Assembly (NCBI RefSeq): GCF_003347665.1
Contig: NZ_QDGA01000009.1
Span: forward strand, 1 to 64,000
Source: Microvirga calopogonii
Lineage (GTDB): Bacteria; Pseudomonadota; Alphaproteobacteria; Rhizobiales; Beijerinckiaceae
Direction: 5' to 3'
Length of the DNA stretch: 64,000 bases
In this document: positions 54,997 through 63,600 of the stretch, one piece after another
How the letters are laid out: the number at the start of each line of letters is the position of its first letter
How positions within the stretch are numbered: position 1 is the first letter of the stretch
Notes under the pieces: generated by a model
What the model was told of the DNA's origin: nothing
The model's database searches: none
Seen by the model: only the letters and a program-made list of their open reading frames with translations
Translations under genes and position numbers: made by a program

Positions 54997-56439
54997 TCAC
55001 AAATAGAAGTCGCTCTTCGCCAATGTGGAGAGGCCGGCGACCTTCAGCTTGAAATCGACGATCGTATCGCCGTTTACATCAGCCGACAGAATGCCGTCGG
55101 CAAAGCGCAGCTCTCCGGCAGCGCCGTGGAACCCGGACTTTCCGATGAAGGTGAAGGCCTGATTGCCCGCAGCTTTCGTGCTGGCATCGATGCTGCGCAG
55201 ATCGATCTTGTCCGATCCGCGACGGAAATCCTGGATCGTATCGAACGACGACCCACGGGAATCATTCAGGCTCTGAAAGATGAACGCGTCCGCTCCGCTT
55301 CCACCGAAGAGCACATCCTTGCCGGCCTGCCCATAAAGCTTGTCGTTTCCGGCGCCGCCCTCGAGCCTGTCGTTGCCGCTCCCCCCGAACAGAGCGTCGT
55401 TGCCGTTCAAACCATAGAGCTTGTCGTTGCCGCCGTTGCCGCGAAGCGTGTTGCCGGTGTCGTTGCCTCTGATCACGTCGGCCGCGGAGCCGCCGGATGC
55501 GTTCTCGATGAGGGAGAGCGGGTTGTCTTGATAGAGTAGGGCATTGGCAATGTTGCCGACGGCGAGCTTGGAGCCGTCATAGCTCAATTTGGCCCGTTGC
55601 TCCTGAGACGTGACCGTCCAGGCACCCGGCTGCAGGTTGATCGTGAGCGAGGTGGCGTAGTTGGTAAAGCTGTAGGTGTCGACGCCGCCGCCATCCCACA
55701 CCGTCAGCAGAATCTTATTGCCGCCGGGCGCGCCCTGGCCGACGCCGTTGACGAACATCTCGCCTGTCGTAGCGCTCCAGGTATAGGTCGTGTTGCCGCT
55801 GTTGGTGGCGTAGTTCGCGCCGTACATGTGCTGCACGGCCGCGATGTCGTACATCATCAGCGACTGCGCGTAGCCCCAAGTCTCATTGGTGTAGCCCGTG
55901 CTGGTTGAGGCGCCCTCATAGGAGCGGTAGCTCATCACGGTGTATTCCATGGTGTCGCGATCGAGCGGCATCCCGTTCTCGTGGGAGTGCTCGAGCCCGA
56001 GGGCGTGCCCGATCTCATGCACGATGGTGAAATAGGCATAGTTGCCCTTCATCGGGCTCGCATAGCTGAGACTGGAATTGTTGACCCAGACGTCTCCGCC
56101 TGTCGCGTTCGTGCTCGGAAAGTAAGCCCATGCCGTATTGGGCAGGTCCGATTGCGCAAAACGCAGATCCGCCGATGGGATGCTCGCTCCGCCCAACTCC
56201 GTGAAGGTCAGATTGCTGACGGCGGAGTAGAGATTCAGCGCCGAGCGCGCGATGGCCTGCTGCGTCCCGTTGAACGCGCCAAACCCCTTCGCCGCCTCGC
56301 CGTCTCCATAGGATGCGCCGTAGGAAGCGGCTGTCGTGGGAAAGCTGTAGGTCAGGTTGCTCGGCACCCACTTAATGGAGCCGAGAACGGCATCGATATA
56401 GATGTTTCCCGTAGAGGAATATGTCTCGACAGCAGGCAT
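54997..56439 (-). CDS. Serralysin-like RTX metalloprotease (M10)
   Basis: A 480-residue secreted zinc protease. The catalytic zinc site HEIGHALGLEH gives His141, Glu142, His145 and His151. The Met-turn is VMSYRS with Met169 and the fifth-ligand Tyr171. The C-terminal half has RTX calcium-binding nonapeptides (GGNDKLYGLNGNDALFGG, about 330-390) and an M10 C-terminal domain ending in the hydrophobic F-Y-L typical of type I secretion. There is no N-terminal signal peptide, as expected for type I secretion. No T1SS ABC/MFP genes are adjacent, so export must use a system elsewhere. Confidence 0.93.
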   Translation of the reverse strand: MPAVETYSSTGNIYIDAVLGSIKWVPSNLTYSFPTTAASYGASYGDGEAAKGFGAFNGTQQAIARSALNLYSAVSNLTFTELGGASIPSADLRFAQSDLPNTAWAYFPSTNATGGDVWVNNSSLSYASPMKGNYAYFTIVHEIGHALGLEHSHENGMPLDRDTMEYTVMSYRSYEGASTSTGYTNETWGYAQSLMMYDIAAVQHMYGANYATNSGNTTYTWSATTGEMFVNGVGQGAPGGNKILLTVWDGGGVDTYSFTNYATSLTINLQPGAWTVTSQEQRAKLSYDGSKLAVGNIANALLYQDNPLSLIENASGGSAADVIRGNDTGNTLRGNGGNDKLYGLNGNDALFGGSGNDRLEGGAGNDKLYGQAGKDVLFGGSGADAFIFQSLNDSRGSSFDTIQDFRRGSDKIDLRSIDASTKAAGNQAFTFIGKSGFHGAAGELRFADGILSADVNGDTIVDFKLKVAGLSTLAKSDFYL

Positions 56440-56844
56440 GGTTCTTCAATCGAATAAGGATGTTAATGCCGTAAGGTTCGTGCGAGCTATCGCCTGCAAA
56501 CAGCAAGCAGCTTTGTGCCCAGAGAGTAAAATCCGTCGCTTTCTAAAAGCTTAAACTTACAAGTTTATCGCGCCATTGCTCTATTTGTTACAATAAAACG
56601 ATCAGCTTTGGTAGGTGCAGAATACGAAGGACGTTTTTACTTGAGTTGAACTCGCGAGCTCTCGCGCAAGAGCCTCTAAATGATTTGCGATAGGACTAAA
56701 AGGGCATCTGCCCGGAATTTAGCGCCGCCCGACAACATGCCGCACGGGCTCGTCCCGTGGGCTCCGCGCCAAACGATGCGCTCATCAAAGAATGGGGCGT
56801 CGGTTTGGATCCCAGAAGTGTAAGTCCACTTCGGATCCGATGCG
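56440..56844. other. AT-richer spacer with dispersed repeat
   Basis: About 400 bases with no gene. The part next to the protease gene (56450-56640) is the most AT-rich stretch in the window and probably holds its promoter. At 56760-56850 is a copy of the dispersed repeat family (GATGCGCTC...GGATCCGATGCGC) also seen at 34152-34284 and 41436-41478. Confidence 0.55.
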
Positions 56845-57123
56845 CTAAGAAGGGCGGCGCTCGCCTCGTGCGGGTGGCGTTAGCGGGAGGTCCGACTTGA
56901 AATGAAGCTGCGGCTTGCGAGGCGGGGCTGCACTTGCGGCGCCTTTCCCGTTCACTCTTTTTCCGCGTGACGCAATGGCTTCCTGAGCCAGGAGGCGAAT
57001 GTCTTCAAGGCGCCATTCCTCGCTCAGCCAAGTTCTGCCGATCACTTTCAGGATTTTCTCGAGCGCCGCATATGGATCTGCGATCTCGGGCGCGCTGGCC
57101 ACGTTCTTCATGATGTCCCCCAT
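56845..57123 (-). CDS. Small hypothetical protein
   Basis: About 92 residues if started at the ATG at 57123; in-frame ATGs at 57162 and 57111 are alternatives, the latter with GGGGGA just ahead. The central part (DPYAALEKILKVIGRTWLSE, then EWRLEDIRLLAQEAIASRG) is helical and coding-like; the C-terminus is Pro/Arg-rich. I do not recognise it. It lies just outside the integrated element, between the host protease gene and the tRNA fragment. Confidence 0.45.
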   Translation of the reverse strand: MGDIMKNVASAPEIADPYAALEKILKVIGRTWLSEEWRLEDIRLLAQEAIASRGKRVNGKGAASAAPPRKPQLHFKSDLPLTPPARGERRPS

Positions 57124-57325
57124 ATGCCGAAGGTTTTCCCCCGGTCCTTTTGGCTGGAACATCTGCCGTGTGACGCAGATGTTCCACGGCACCAAGTATT
57201 GCAAAGCTGCAGCCTTAAAGAAACTGCACTTTCGGAGAGGTTTTGATGCGGCGAAAATGCGCCCGTGCATTGCCGGGACGCTTGGCCCGGAGCGGGATTG
57301 GAACCGCTGTGTCTCGGGCTTTGGC

Positions 57326-57370
57326 TGGTGCTGCCAGAGAGGATCGAACTCTCGACCTCTCCCTTACCAA
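57326..57370 (-). other. attL candidate: 3' fragment of tRNA-Thr(GGT)
   Basis: Read on the minus strand, 45 bases match the 3' half of a tRNA. They comprise anticodon-loop TTGGTAA, stem GGGAG, variable loop AGGTC, T-arm GAGAG-TTCGATC-CTCTC with a perfect TTCRANY loop, acceptor TGGCAGC, and ACCA. The 5' half (acceptor strand, D-arm, and the CTCCC needed to pair with GGGAG) is missing, and homology breaks inside the anticodon loop. A tyrosine integrase starts 114 bases away. This is the classic attachment site left when an element integrates into a tRNA gene; the intact tRNA should be at the far end. Confidence 0.8.
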
Positions 57371-57483
57371 AGGCGTTTAGGCAGGATTACAGGGGTGTAC
57401 AGAGGGTTCTGGGTAGACCGTTAGGCCACTGTAAAATAAAGAAAAGTAGGATCTAGCAGGGTTATGTGGGGTTAGGTTAAGGT

Positions 57484-58767
57484 ATGGAAATTGCGCCGCC
57501 CTGGTGCTGCCCACGCCATTCGCCTGCCGAGATCGCACCCTTGACCAAAACCAAGCTCACTGACGCCATTGTCTCCCGCGCAACGCTGCCCGAAGGAAAA
57601 AACGAAGTCGTTCTCTGGGACAAAGAGGTCACTGGCTTCGGCCTAAGGATCCGGCCTGGAGGGCGCACATGGATCGTGTCTTACCGGCCAGCGGGGCAGG
57701 GACGCTCCGCCAATATGAAGCGGCTCAAGCTTGGGGTGCCAAGCGTCATGAACGCGACCGAGGCCCGCAACCGAGCCCGAGCTGAACTCGGCAAGGTGGC
57801 TGGCGGAGGCGACCCCGCAGCGGAGCGGACTGAGCAGAGGCGCCGCGATAAGTCGAGAATCGGCGATCTCCTAGACCGCTACGAGAAGGATCTTGAGCGC
57901 CGAGGTTATGTAAACCGTCGGGTCGTCATGGCTGGACTGCGGACCCGGCTCAAAGGCTCCTTAGCCGGGGACATCCGAGACCTATCCGGCGCGGATCTGG
58001 CTTCCATCATCGAGAAACTTGAGCGGGCGGGCCAGGAAGGCGCCGCCGAAGACTTCCGTTCTCGCTGCCGAGCCTTCCTTTCGTGGTGTGTCGTCAAGGC
58101 AAAGGTGATCAATGCCAACCCTCTTGCCGGCTTCAGGAAGGAGCGGGCTACCCGAGCCGATAAGATCGCCAAGACCCAGCATGGCCGAGCTCTGACCGAT
58201 GACGAGATCATAAAGGTGTGGAACGCGGCCACGCCTAGTACAGTATTTGGCCGGCTCGTTCGCTTCTATATCCTGACTGGGTGCAGGCGAGGGGAGGGTG
58301 CAGGCCTGACTTGGGCTATGGTTGATCGATCGGCTGCGCAAATCGACCTGCCGCCGCAGTTCGTGAAGCAGGGTCGGGGACACATTGTTCCAATCGCGCC
58401 AGCTTTGGAGGATCTGCTCGACGCCTGCCTTATCGATGGACGGTCCGATCTGGTGTTTGCATCCCCCCGAACCGGCGGACGAGTCAGCGGCTGGACCCAA
58501 TTGGTGAAAGCTTTGAACCGGGCCAGCGGTGTCGATTTTGACCTTCATGACCTGCGCCGGACGTTTCGAACCGGTCTATCCAGGCTCGGCGTAGACACAG
58601 AGACAGCAGAACTCGCTCTCGGGCACGCCCGATCGGATCTTGAGGCGATCTATAACCGGGACTTGGCGACAGACGCCCTGTGGGATGCGTTCGATAAATG
58701 GGCCGGTCATGTGACAAGGATAACACGCGAGCAGTCGCTTGAGACGGCAGGAGGCGTGTTCGCATGA
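57484..58767 (+). CDS. Tyrosine-type site-specific integrase
   Basis: A 427-residue integrase. It has an N-terminal arm-binding domain (TGFGLRIRPGGRTWIVSYR, DUF4102-like), a core-binding domain, and a catalytic domain with Arg in LTGCRRGEG (about 264), HDLRRTF (about 355), GHAR (about 379) and the nucleophile Tyr in EAIYNRD (about 389). It lies next to the tRNA-Thr fragment and marks the left end of an integrated element. The first residues before LTKTKLTDA are unusual, and a TTG at 57541 may be the true start. The 3' end overlaps the next gene by ATGA. Confidence 0.93.
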   Translation: MEIAPPWCCPRHSPAEIAPLTKTKLTDAIVSRATLPEGKNEVVLWDKEVTGFGLRIRPGGRTWIVSYRPAGQGRSANMKRLKLGVPSVMNATEARNRARAELGKVAGGGDPAAERTEQRRRDKSRIGDLLDRYEKDLERRGYVNRRVVMAGLRTRLKGSLAGDIRDLSGADLASIIEKLERAGQEGAAEDFRSRCRAFLSWCVVKAKVINANPLAGFRKERATRADKIAKTQHGRALTDDEIIKVWNAATPSTVFGRLVRFYILTGCRRGEGAGLTWAMVDRSAAQIDLPPQFVKQGRGHIVPIAPALEDLLDACLIDGRSDLVFASPRTGGRVSGWTQLVKALNRASGVDFDLHDLRRTFRTGLSRLGVDTETAELALGHARSDLEAIYNRDLATDALWDAFDKWAGHVTRITREQSLETAGGVFA

Positions 58768-59273
58768 GTGGTGAACATCATCAGCGCTCGTCACTCGGCG
58801 ATTTACTACAGCCGAATTCCGAGCTAAGCGCCCGGAAGGTTCTGGCGGAAGGGCATGAGGCGCCCGAGCCCGACAAACTGATCGCTATGCTCGCGCGTCG
58901 GTACGAAGCTACGGTCGAACAGCTATCGACAGAACTGAAGGGCACTTCTGTGCTTGCCCGGATTGCAAGAGATTTGTTGAACTTGCCGGAGCCTGGGGAG
59001 CGACGCGGCCGCCCACCTAAGACAGACGAAAGTTGGGCTGAATTCGTATTGATCGAGACCCTCCGCCACCATGGACTTTCTGCCAACAAGGCCATCGACA
59101 AAGTCGCTGAGCTTACTGTCGCGAGTGACGAAGACGAGACGGCGACTGCGCGAATAAAGAAGCGTTATCAGAGGAGTTCGAGAAAGTGGGGCGCGGCCTC
59201 TGTTCCGAAAACCATCTCAGAAATGTTCGGACCCACCCCTGAGAGTAAGGGTGAGGACAAAAAGAAAGTTTAA
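58764..59273 (+). CDS. Hypothetical protein of the integrated element
   Basis: A 169-residue protein overlapping the integrase stop (ATGA), so probably co-translated. It is mostly helical and charged, with a GRPPKTDESWAEFVLIETLR centre and a Lys-rich C-terminus. A helix-turn-helix-like region may lie near LSANKAIDKVAEL. I do not recognise the family. By position it could be an excision or regulatory factor, but nothing in the sequence proves this. Confidence 0.7.
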   Translation: MSGEHHQRSSLGDLLQPNSELSARKVLAEGHEAPEPDKLIAMLARRYEATVEQLSTELKGTSVLARIARDLLNLPEPGERRGRPPKTDESWAEFVLIETLRHHGLSANKAIDKVAELTVASDEDETATARIKKRYQRSSRKWGAASVPKTISEMFGPTPESKGEDKKKV

Positions 59274-59307
59274 TTCTGTCCATATGCTACGGAAGTTTTC
59301 GCGGGTT

Positions 59308-59344
59308 CACTGTCTGACATCCGATAGACATCAGACAGACAGTG
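59308..59344. promoter_or_regulatory. Inverted repeat before the AlpA-like gene
   Basis: CACTGTCTG (59308-59316) and CAGACAGTG (59336-59344) are exact inverted copies. Between and after them CAGACAG-type units recur (TCAGACAGACAGTGACAGACA), giving overlapping direct and inverted repeats that end 6 bases before the ATG at 59351. The position suggests an operator for the AlpA-like protein or another element regulator. Confidence 0.55.
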
Positions 59345-59350
59345 ACAGAC

Positions 59351-59605
59351 ATGGACACTCAAGCGACCTCTTCGAAGCTCAATCGCCTTCGCACCCGTCG
59401 AATTCTCCCAGTTCCAGACTTGGATAGGCTGCCCGACAACGCAGTGATCACGCGTAAGCAGCTCGCGGCGCTATCCGGCTTCTCCGAACAAGCGCTTAAG
59501 AAGTGGGCGCGCGAAGGTCGCGGCCCCAGAGTCACGATCGTCGAGGGTTATCCACGCTATCGCGCAGGAGACACTCGGGCTTGGCTGCTCGGCGAGGCGG
59601 CATAA
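59351..59605 (+). CDS. AlpA/excisionase-like helix-turn-helix protein
   Basis: About 84 residues. An HTH of the MerR/AlpA type is visible: ITRKQLAALSGFSEQALKKW followed by the wing REGRGPRVTIVEGYPRYRAG and a DTRAWL tail. Such proteins are excisionases or activators of integrase genes in phages and satellites. Its start may be the GTG at 59342 instead. It sits directly after the inverted repeat at 59308-59344 and overlaps the next gene by one base (TAATG). Confidence 0.82.
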   Translation: MDTQATSSKLNRLRTRRILPVPDLDRLPDNAVITRKQLAALSGFSEQALKKWAREGRGPRVTIVEGYPRYRAGDTRAWLLGEAA

Positions 59606-59997
59606 TGAGTAAGCGGGCTATTCTCGCGAAACCCGGGCCGCTTTCTGGCAGCTTTGAAACGTCTCTTTGGCAGGTTCCTGACTTCTCGGCCGGCGACGCT
59701 CAGTTCCTGGACCCCGATCCAGCGAGGCGTGTGCAACTCCGGCCGGTTCTCAGACACGAGCAGCGCCCGGGGCGCTTCTTCGGACCTTCCGACATGATGC
59801 TGGTCTGCAAAGGGCTCGGACCGAAGGAGCTCCGCAGCTTTGTTCGGATGAGGCCGGGTTGCCGAGCCAATACGCCTCGAAACGTCGGCTTGGCCATCCA
59901 GCAACTTTCGAAGCTCGACGCGAGCTTAGGAGCGGCATTTCGCCGAGGCCTCGCCGCCCAGTATCCATTCGCCGAAACTGAGCAAGCCAATCGCTGA
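59605..59997 (+). CDS. Hypothetical protein of the integrated element
   Basis: A 130-residue basic protein starting at an ATG that shares a base with the AlpA-like stop codon, so translationally coupled. No known motif is visible; the C-terminal half (LAIQQLSKLDASLGAAFRRG) is helical. It ends just before the hairpin at 60007-60035. Confidence 0.65.
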   Translation: MSKRAILAKPGPLSGSFETSLWQVPDFSAGDAQFLDPDPARRVQLRPVLRHEQRPGRFFGPSDMMLVCKGLGPKELRSFVRMRPGCRANTPRNVGLAIQQLSKLDASLGAAFRRGLAAQYPFAETEQANR

Positions 59998-60006
59998 AAA
60001 GAAAAA

Positions 60007-60035
60007 GGCCGGGCGCTCTGCATAGCGACCCGGCC
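60007..60035 (-). terminator. Hairpin oriented as a terminator for leftward transcription
   Basis: GGCCGGG (60007-60013) and CCCGGCC (60029-60035) pair around a partly paired core (GCT...AGC). Read leftwards the stem is followed by TTTTTCTTTTC, the pattern of a Rho-independent terminator. On the plus strand it is preceded by A-runs and followed by no T-run. No leftward gene is seen to its right within 3 kb. Confidence 0.5.
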
Positions 60036-60047
60036 GGAAAGTCTTCA

Positions 60048-62768
60048 ATGAACTTCTCAAATCCTATGCGTTCCAACGCGAATGCGCAACTAAATGTAGT
60101 ACCTTCGCAGCTTGTCGACCCTATTAGGACCGGTGACTTACAGAATATGAAAGCCGGGCTCGGCTCTGCCTTATCAAAGGCCGAAGCGAACCGGTTTCAG
60201 TTCTATCGGAGCCTTGGCTACCTGTCTTTGCTGCCTGTCCTCCCGCCAGGTGTTGAACTCTGGCCCAACTGCCAAGCCGCTAAGAAACTCGAACGCGGGC
60301 TGGATAGCCGCGGCAAGAGCCCCGGAGTTCTCCGGGATGGCCGATGGACCGGCCTCAGAGAGTGGCAGACGCAGACCGCGACCGAGGAAGACCTGATATC
60401 CTGGGCCGCCATGAAGGCCAGCGTTGGTCTCCGCCTCGACGGCCTTATTGCTATCGACATTGACGCCACCGATGAGCAGGCCGCCGATATCGCGGAGCGT
60501 ATCGCGCTGAAGCACTTCGGACGTTCGCCGCTGCGCGTCGGATTATGGCCTAAGCGCGTGTTGCTCTACGCCCTCGGCGGCGAGCTCGGTTCGCAGGCTG
60601 TCGTGTTCAAGGGGCCAAGCGGAGCCAACGAAAAGATAGAGATCCTCTGCGGACCAAAGCAAATTGTCATTGACGGCCTCCACCAAAAAACCGGGCGGCC
60701 CTACGAGTGGCGCCGGTCGCTGCCTCCGAAGACGGAGCTGACGAAGGTGACGCCGGGGCAGCTAACGGCCTTCATGAACGAAATGGTTGGCCTGTTGCCG
60801 GCCGCCTCGAAGGCCGCGGGCAGTTCTTCCGTCGACCGCGCGAAGGTCGACCAGGAAAGCCTTAAGGGCGATCCTGAACTTGTGCGCAAGGCCGTGATGG
60901 CTCTGCCCAACGCGCCGGAGCTGTTCCCCACCTACGACGACATGGTGAGGGTTGGGCAGGCCATCCATGCCGCAACCATCGACGACCCCGACCTTGGCGA
61001 AGAGCTTTGGCACGAGTGGTACGGCAAATGGCCGGACTACACGCCGGAGATGGCCGATCACTACTGGCGCACGTTCTACGCGCCGCATTCAGTAGGCGCC
61101 GGATTTCTGTACAAACTCGCCGATCAGCACTCAGGCGGCGTCTTCAATCGGGCCGAGCAGTGGTGGCAGGAGCCGGTCGAATATGACCCGCTGTTCCCTG
61201 AGGAGGGTATTGACAATGTCAATGCCACTGTGTTGTGGCCTGAGCCTGTCGATATCTTCGGCGACAGCGATCCTGCAGAGCTCGCAGAGCCGCCGGCAAA
61301 TTCCCTTCCTGACATCATCGACCGCTGGTCCAGTACTGAAGCCAGGCGCAAGGGAGTGCCCCGTTCCTTTGCCGCGGTCGCGGCGATTACGGTTGTAGGG
61401 GCAGCCATCGGGAGCTCATTGAGAATCTGGCCGCGCCTGCATGATGACGGCTGGACAGAGCCGGCTGCGCTCTGGGCCGCGCTGATTGCCGATCCGGGAA
61501 GCGCCAAGTCGCCAACGATCAGCGCCGCAGTCGAGCCGCTGCGCCGGCTGGATGATGAGCGATGGATGGTCGACAACGCGCGGCATCAGGCCTGGCATGC
61601 AGCCCAAAAGAAGAAAGGGAAGGACGCACGCGATCTAGGGCCAGAGCCGAAGGTTCGCCGGAGCGTCGTTGATGACGTGACGATGGAGCGGCAGGTTAGG
61701 ATCCATGCCGACAATCCACGCGGAATCCTGCGAGCCCCTGACGAGCTCGTAGGGCTCTTCGCAGCAATGGGAGCATACAAGAAGGGCGCCGACGGAGATC
61801 GAAGCCAGCTCCTCCGGATGTTCGACGGTGGCGGGATCATGGTCGACCGGGTTGGGGCCGGATCTATCAGAGCTGATCGGGCGCTCATGGGGATCGTTGC
61901 GGGTACTCAACCGGATAAGATCATGGGTCTCACGCGCGATCTTGGAAGCGACGGAATGCTTCAGCGCTTCCTGTTCGTCATGGATGATGGAGTAGACCGC
62001 CGCGGCATCGATGAGGCGCCAGATCATGGCGCCCTCAGCGACTACGCGAGCGCTGTGCGGGGGCTCGCAACGGCCGAGTATGGCTTAGCGGATCCTATCC
62101 GCCTCAGCGCCGCAGCGCACAGGGTTATGCACGAGGCCGGTGAAGCCATATCGAAGCTTCGGCACGTGCCAGGCGCATCGGGAGCATGGAAGGGCCATGT
62201 CGAGAAGTGGGGCAAGTTCCTTCCCCGCCTCACACTGATCTTTCATGCGCTCGATCAGTGGAGCCTCTTTGGCGGGGTCGTGCCAACCTTGGAAGTTGAC
62301 GAAAGCACCGCAAGGAAGGCGGTGAGCTTCGCGCGCTTCGTGTTGCGCCACAGCCTGACGTTTTACGAGCGGTGCTTCGGGGCGAGCGCCACGGCCGATG
62401 AAGCGCGCGGAGTTGCGGGCTACCTACTGGTCACTCCCGAACTGAAGGAGCTGAAGCGCCGTGACATCTATCAGGCCCGCGGCAGCCTTAAAGGGCCAGA
62501 GAAGGGCAGGGCACTGCAAGATGCGATGTACGAGCTAGAGGTGGCCGGTTGGGTTGACGTGCTTGAGCGAGACGCCAAGGGCCCGAGTGTGTGGCGGGTC
62601 AATCCTCGCATCCATACGCGCTTCGAGGAGCGCTGCGCACGTGAGCGCATCGAGCGCAAGCGCAAACAGGAGTCTCTTATTCAGTCCGGGCAAGCGCGAA
62701 AGGCTCTGATGGCTGAGGACAATTTGTCTGGAGAGTCCGGCTCGGCGTCTTCAGGGGGTAAGGCATGA
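60048..62768 (+). CDS. Primase/polymerase-type replication protein with DUF3987
   Basis: A 906-residue protein. The N-terminal part resembles the archaeo-eukaryotic primase (Prim-Pol) fold, with a likely metal-binding pair in AIDIDATD (Asp137, Asp139). A PriCT-like helical domain follows (about 275-365: MALPNAPELFPTYDDMVRVG). The large C-terminal part is DUF3987, with a phosphate-loop-like ADPGSAKSP near 485. Such proteins prime or initiate replication of phages, plasmids and satellites. The C-terminal tail is highly charged. Immediately downstream is an inverted repeat around a polypyrimidine tract, a plausible origin. Confidence 0.82.
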   Translation: MNFSNPMRSNANAQLNVVPSQLVDPIRTGDLQNMKAGLGSALSKAEANRFQFYRSLGYLSLLPVLPPGVELWPNCQAAKKLERGLDSRGKSPGVLRDGRWTGLREWQTQTATEEDLISWAAMKASVGLRLDGLIAIDIDATDEQAADIAERIALKHFGRSPLRVGLWPKRVLLYALGGELGSQAVVFKGPSGANEKIEILCGPKQIVIDGLHQKTGRPYEWRRSLPPKTELTKVTPGQLTAFMNEMVGLLPAASKAAGSSSVDRAKVDQESLKGDPELVRKAVMALPNAPELFPTYDDMVRVGQAIHAATIDDPDLGEELWHEWYGKWPDYTPEMADHYWRTFYAPHSVGAGFLYKLADQHSGGVFNRAEQWWQEPVEYDPLFPEEGIDNVNATVLWPEPVDIFGDSDPAELAEPPANSLPDIIDRWSSTEARRKGVPRSFAAVAAITVVGAAIGSSLRIWPRLHDDGWTEPAALWAALIADPGSAKSPTISAAVEPLRRLDDERWMVDNARHQAWHAAQKKKGKDARDLGPEPKVRRSVVDDVTMERQVRIHADNPRGILRAPDELVGLFAAMGAYKKGADGDRSQLLRMFDGGGIMVDRVGAGSIRADRALMGIVAGTQPDKIMGLTRDLGSDGMLQRFLFVMDDGVDRRGIDEAPDHGALSDYASAVRGLATAEYGLADPIRLSAAAHRVMHEAGEAISKLRHVPGASGAWKGHVEKWGKFLPRLTLIFHALDQWSLFGGVVPTLEVDESTARKAVSFARFVLRHSLTFYERCFGASATADEARGVAGYLLVTPELKELKRRDIYQARGSLKGPEKGRALQDAMYELEVAGWVDVLERDAKGPSVWRVNPRIHTRFEERCARERIERKRKQESLIQSGQARKALMAEDNLSGESGSASSGGKA

Positions 62769-62788
62769 CCATGGCCTGCTTGGATTTT

Positions 62789-62915
62789 GGGGTAAATGGG
62801 GCTTGCGTGCGCAGAGGTATATTACCTTTCGATCTCTCTCTCTTAATTCTACCTCCCTTATCCCCTTTTCCGTCTGTTTCTCGCTGTCTATGTGCGCGCA
62901 AGCCCCACTTACCCC
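62789..62915. repeat. Long inverted repeat around a polypyrimidine tract, possible origin
   Basis: The 25-base arms at 62789-62813 (GGGGTAAATGGGGCTTGCG...) and 62891-62915 (...CGCAAGCCCCACTTACCCC) are inverted copies with three mismatches. Between them lie 77 bases that are almost pure pyrimidine on the plus strand from about 62824 on, including CTCTCTCTC and CCCTTATCCCC. The region is noncoding, follows the primase gene directly, and has the structure of a replication origin or a strand-specific initiation site. A transposon-like or transcription-related hairpin is the alternative. Confidence 0.6.
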
Positions 62916-63006
62916 AGCAAGGGAGCGAACGGGCCGTCTCACAGGATGAAGGTAGAGCGGGCCCAAGCGCGATACCTCATAGCCGCTTGGCTGGGATGGT
63001 GCTCCG

Positions 63007-63600
63007 ATGAGCACAGGCCGGAGGAACACGCACCAGGCAGGCTGGCAGCGGTCGACGCAGTTCCGGACTATCGCACGAGCGGCTATCAAGGCTTGGAATG
63101 CCAAACGTCCAAACCTGCCGAAGTGCGGAGCGACCGCCAAGGGCACCGGCGAGCCCTGTAAGCAGCTGGCAATGGAAAATGGCCGCTGCGCTTGGCATGG
63201 AGGCAAGAGTCCACGCGGGAAGCGCTATGGCCTTCCTCAATGGCCGTCGAAGTCCAGCCCGAACGCCGTCGAGAAGATGAGCCGCAAGCTCCGGGACCGC
63301 GAGCGCCAAGCCCGCGAGAGGGCCAAGCGCCTGGCGGCCATGACGCCGAAGGAGCGCCAGCGCTACGAGGAGCACAGGCAGACCCACAAACCCGGTCCAC
63401 CCGGCCCACGAGCCGCGGACCGCGCCAGGCGCAAACAGAACAAGGACACGCAAAACCTATTCGCCACGGCCGAGAACCAGCCTGCCGCTGAGAGCCAGTT
63501 CCTGGCCGCGGCGATAGACGAGCTCAAGCGAAAGCTAGAGCGGCTCCAGCGACCTGCTGCGGCCGATCCTGTAACCGACCAAGGAGATATTTTCGGATGA
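63007..63600 (+). CDS. HGG-motif zinc-binding phage protein
   Basis: A 197-residue basic protein. The zinc-binding segment CGATAKGTGEPCKQLAMENG with RCAWHGGKSPRGKR is the C-x-x-x-x-x-x-x-x-x-x-C...C-x-x-H-G-G pattern common in phage and plasmid genomes near terminases. The rest is Arg/Lys-rich and coiled (RDRERQARERAKRL). The function is unknown; DNA binding is plausible. Its stop overlaps the next start (ATGA). The weak ribosome-binding site leaves the start uncertain. Confidence 0.75.
   Translation: MSTGRRNTHQAGWQRSTQFRTIARAAIKAWNAKRPNLPKCGATAKGTGEPCKQLAMENGRCAWHGGKSPRGKRYGLPQWPSKSSPNAVEKMSRKLRDRERQARERAKRLAAMTPKERQRYEEHRQTHKPGPPGPRAADRARRKQNKDTQNLFATAENQPAAESQFLAAAIDELKRKLERLQRPAAADPVTDQGDIFG

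Noticed and set aside
57275-57325. A second tRNA-like T-arm left of the tRNA-Thr fragment
   Set aside because: The stem does not pair fully and the loop deviates from TTCRANY; no acceptor or anticodon partners are found.
62946-63161. A 71-codon frame overlapping the HGG-motif gene
   Set aside because: It overlaps the clearer zinc-motif gene by about 155 bases, has a weak ribosome-binding site and no known pattern; it remains possible but unsupported.
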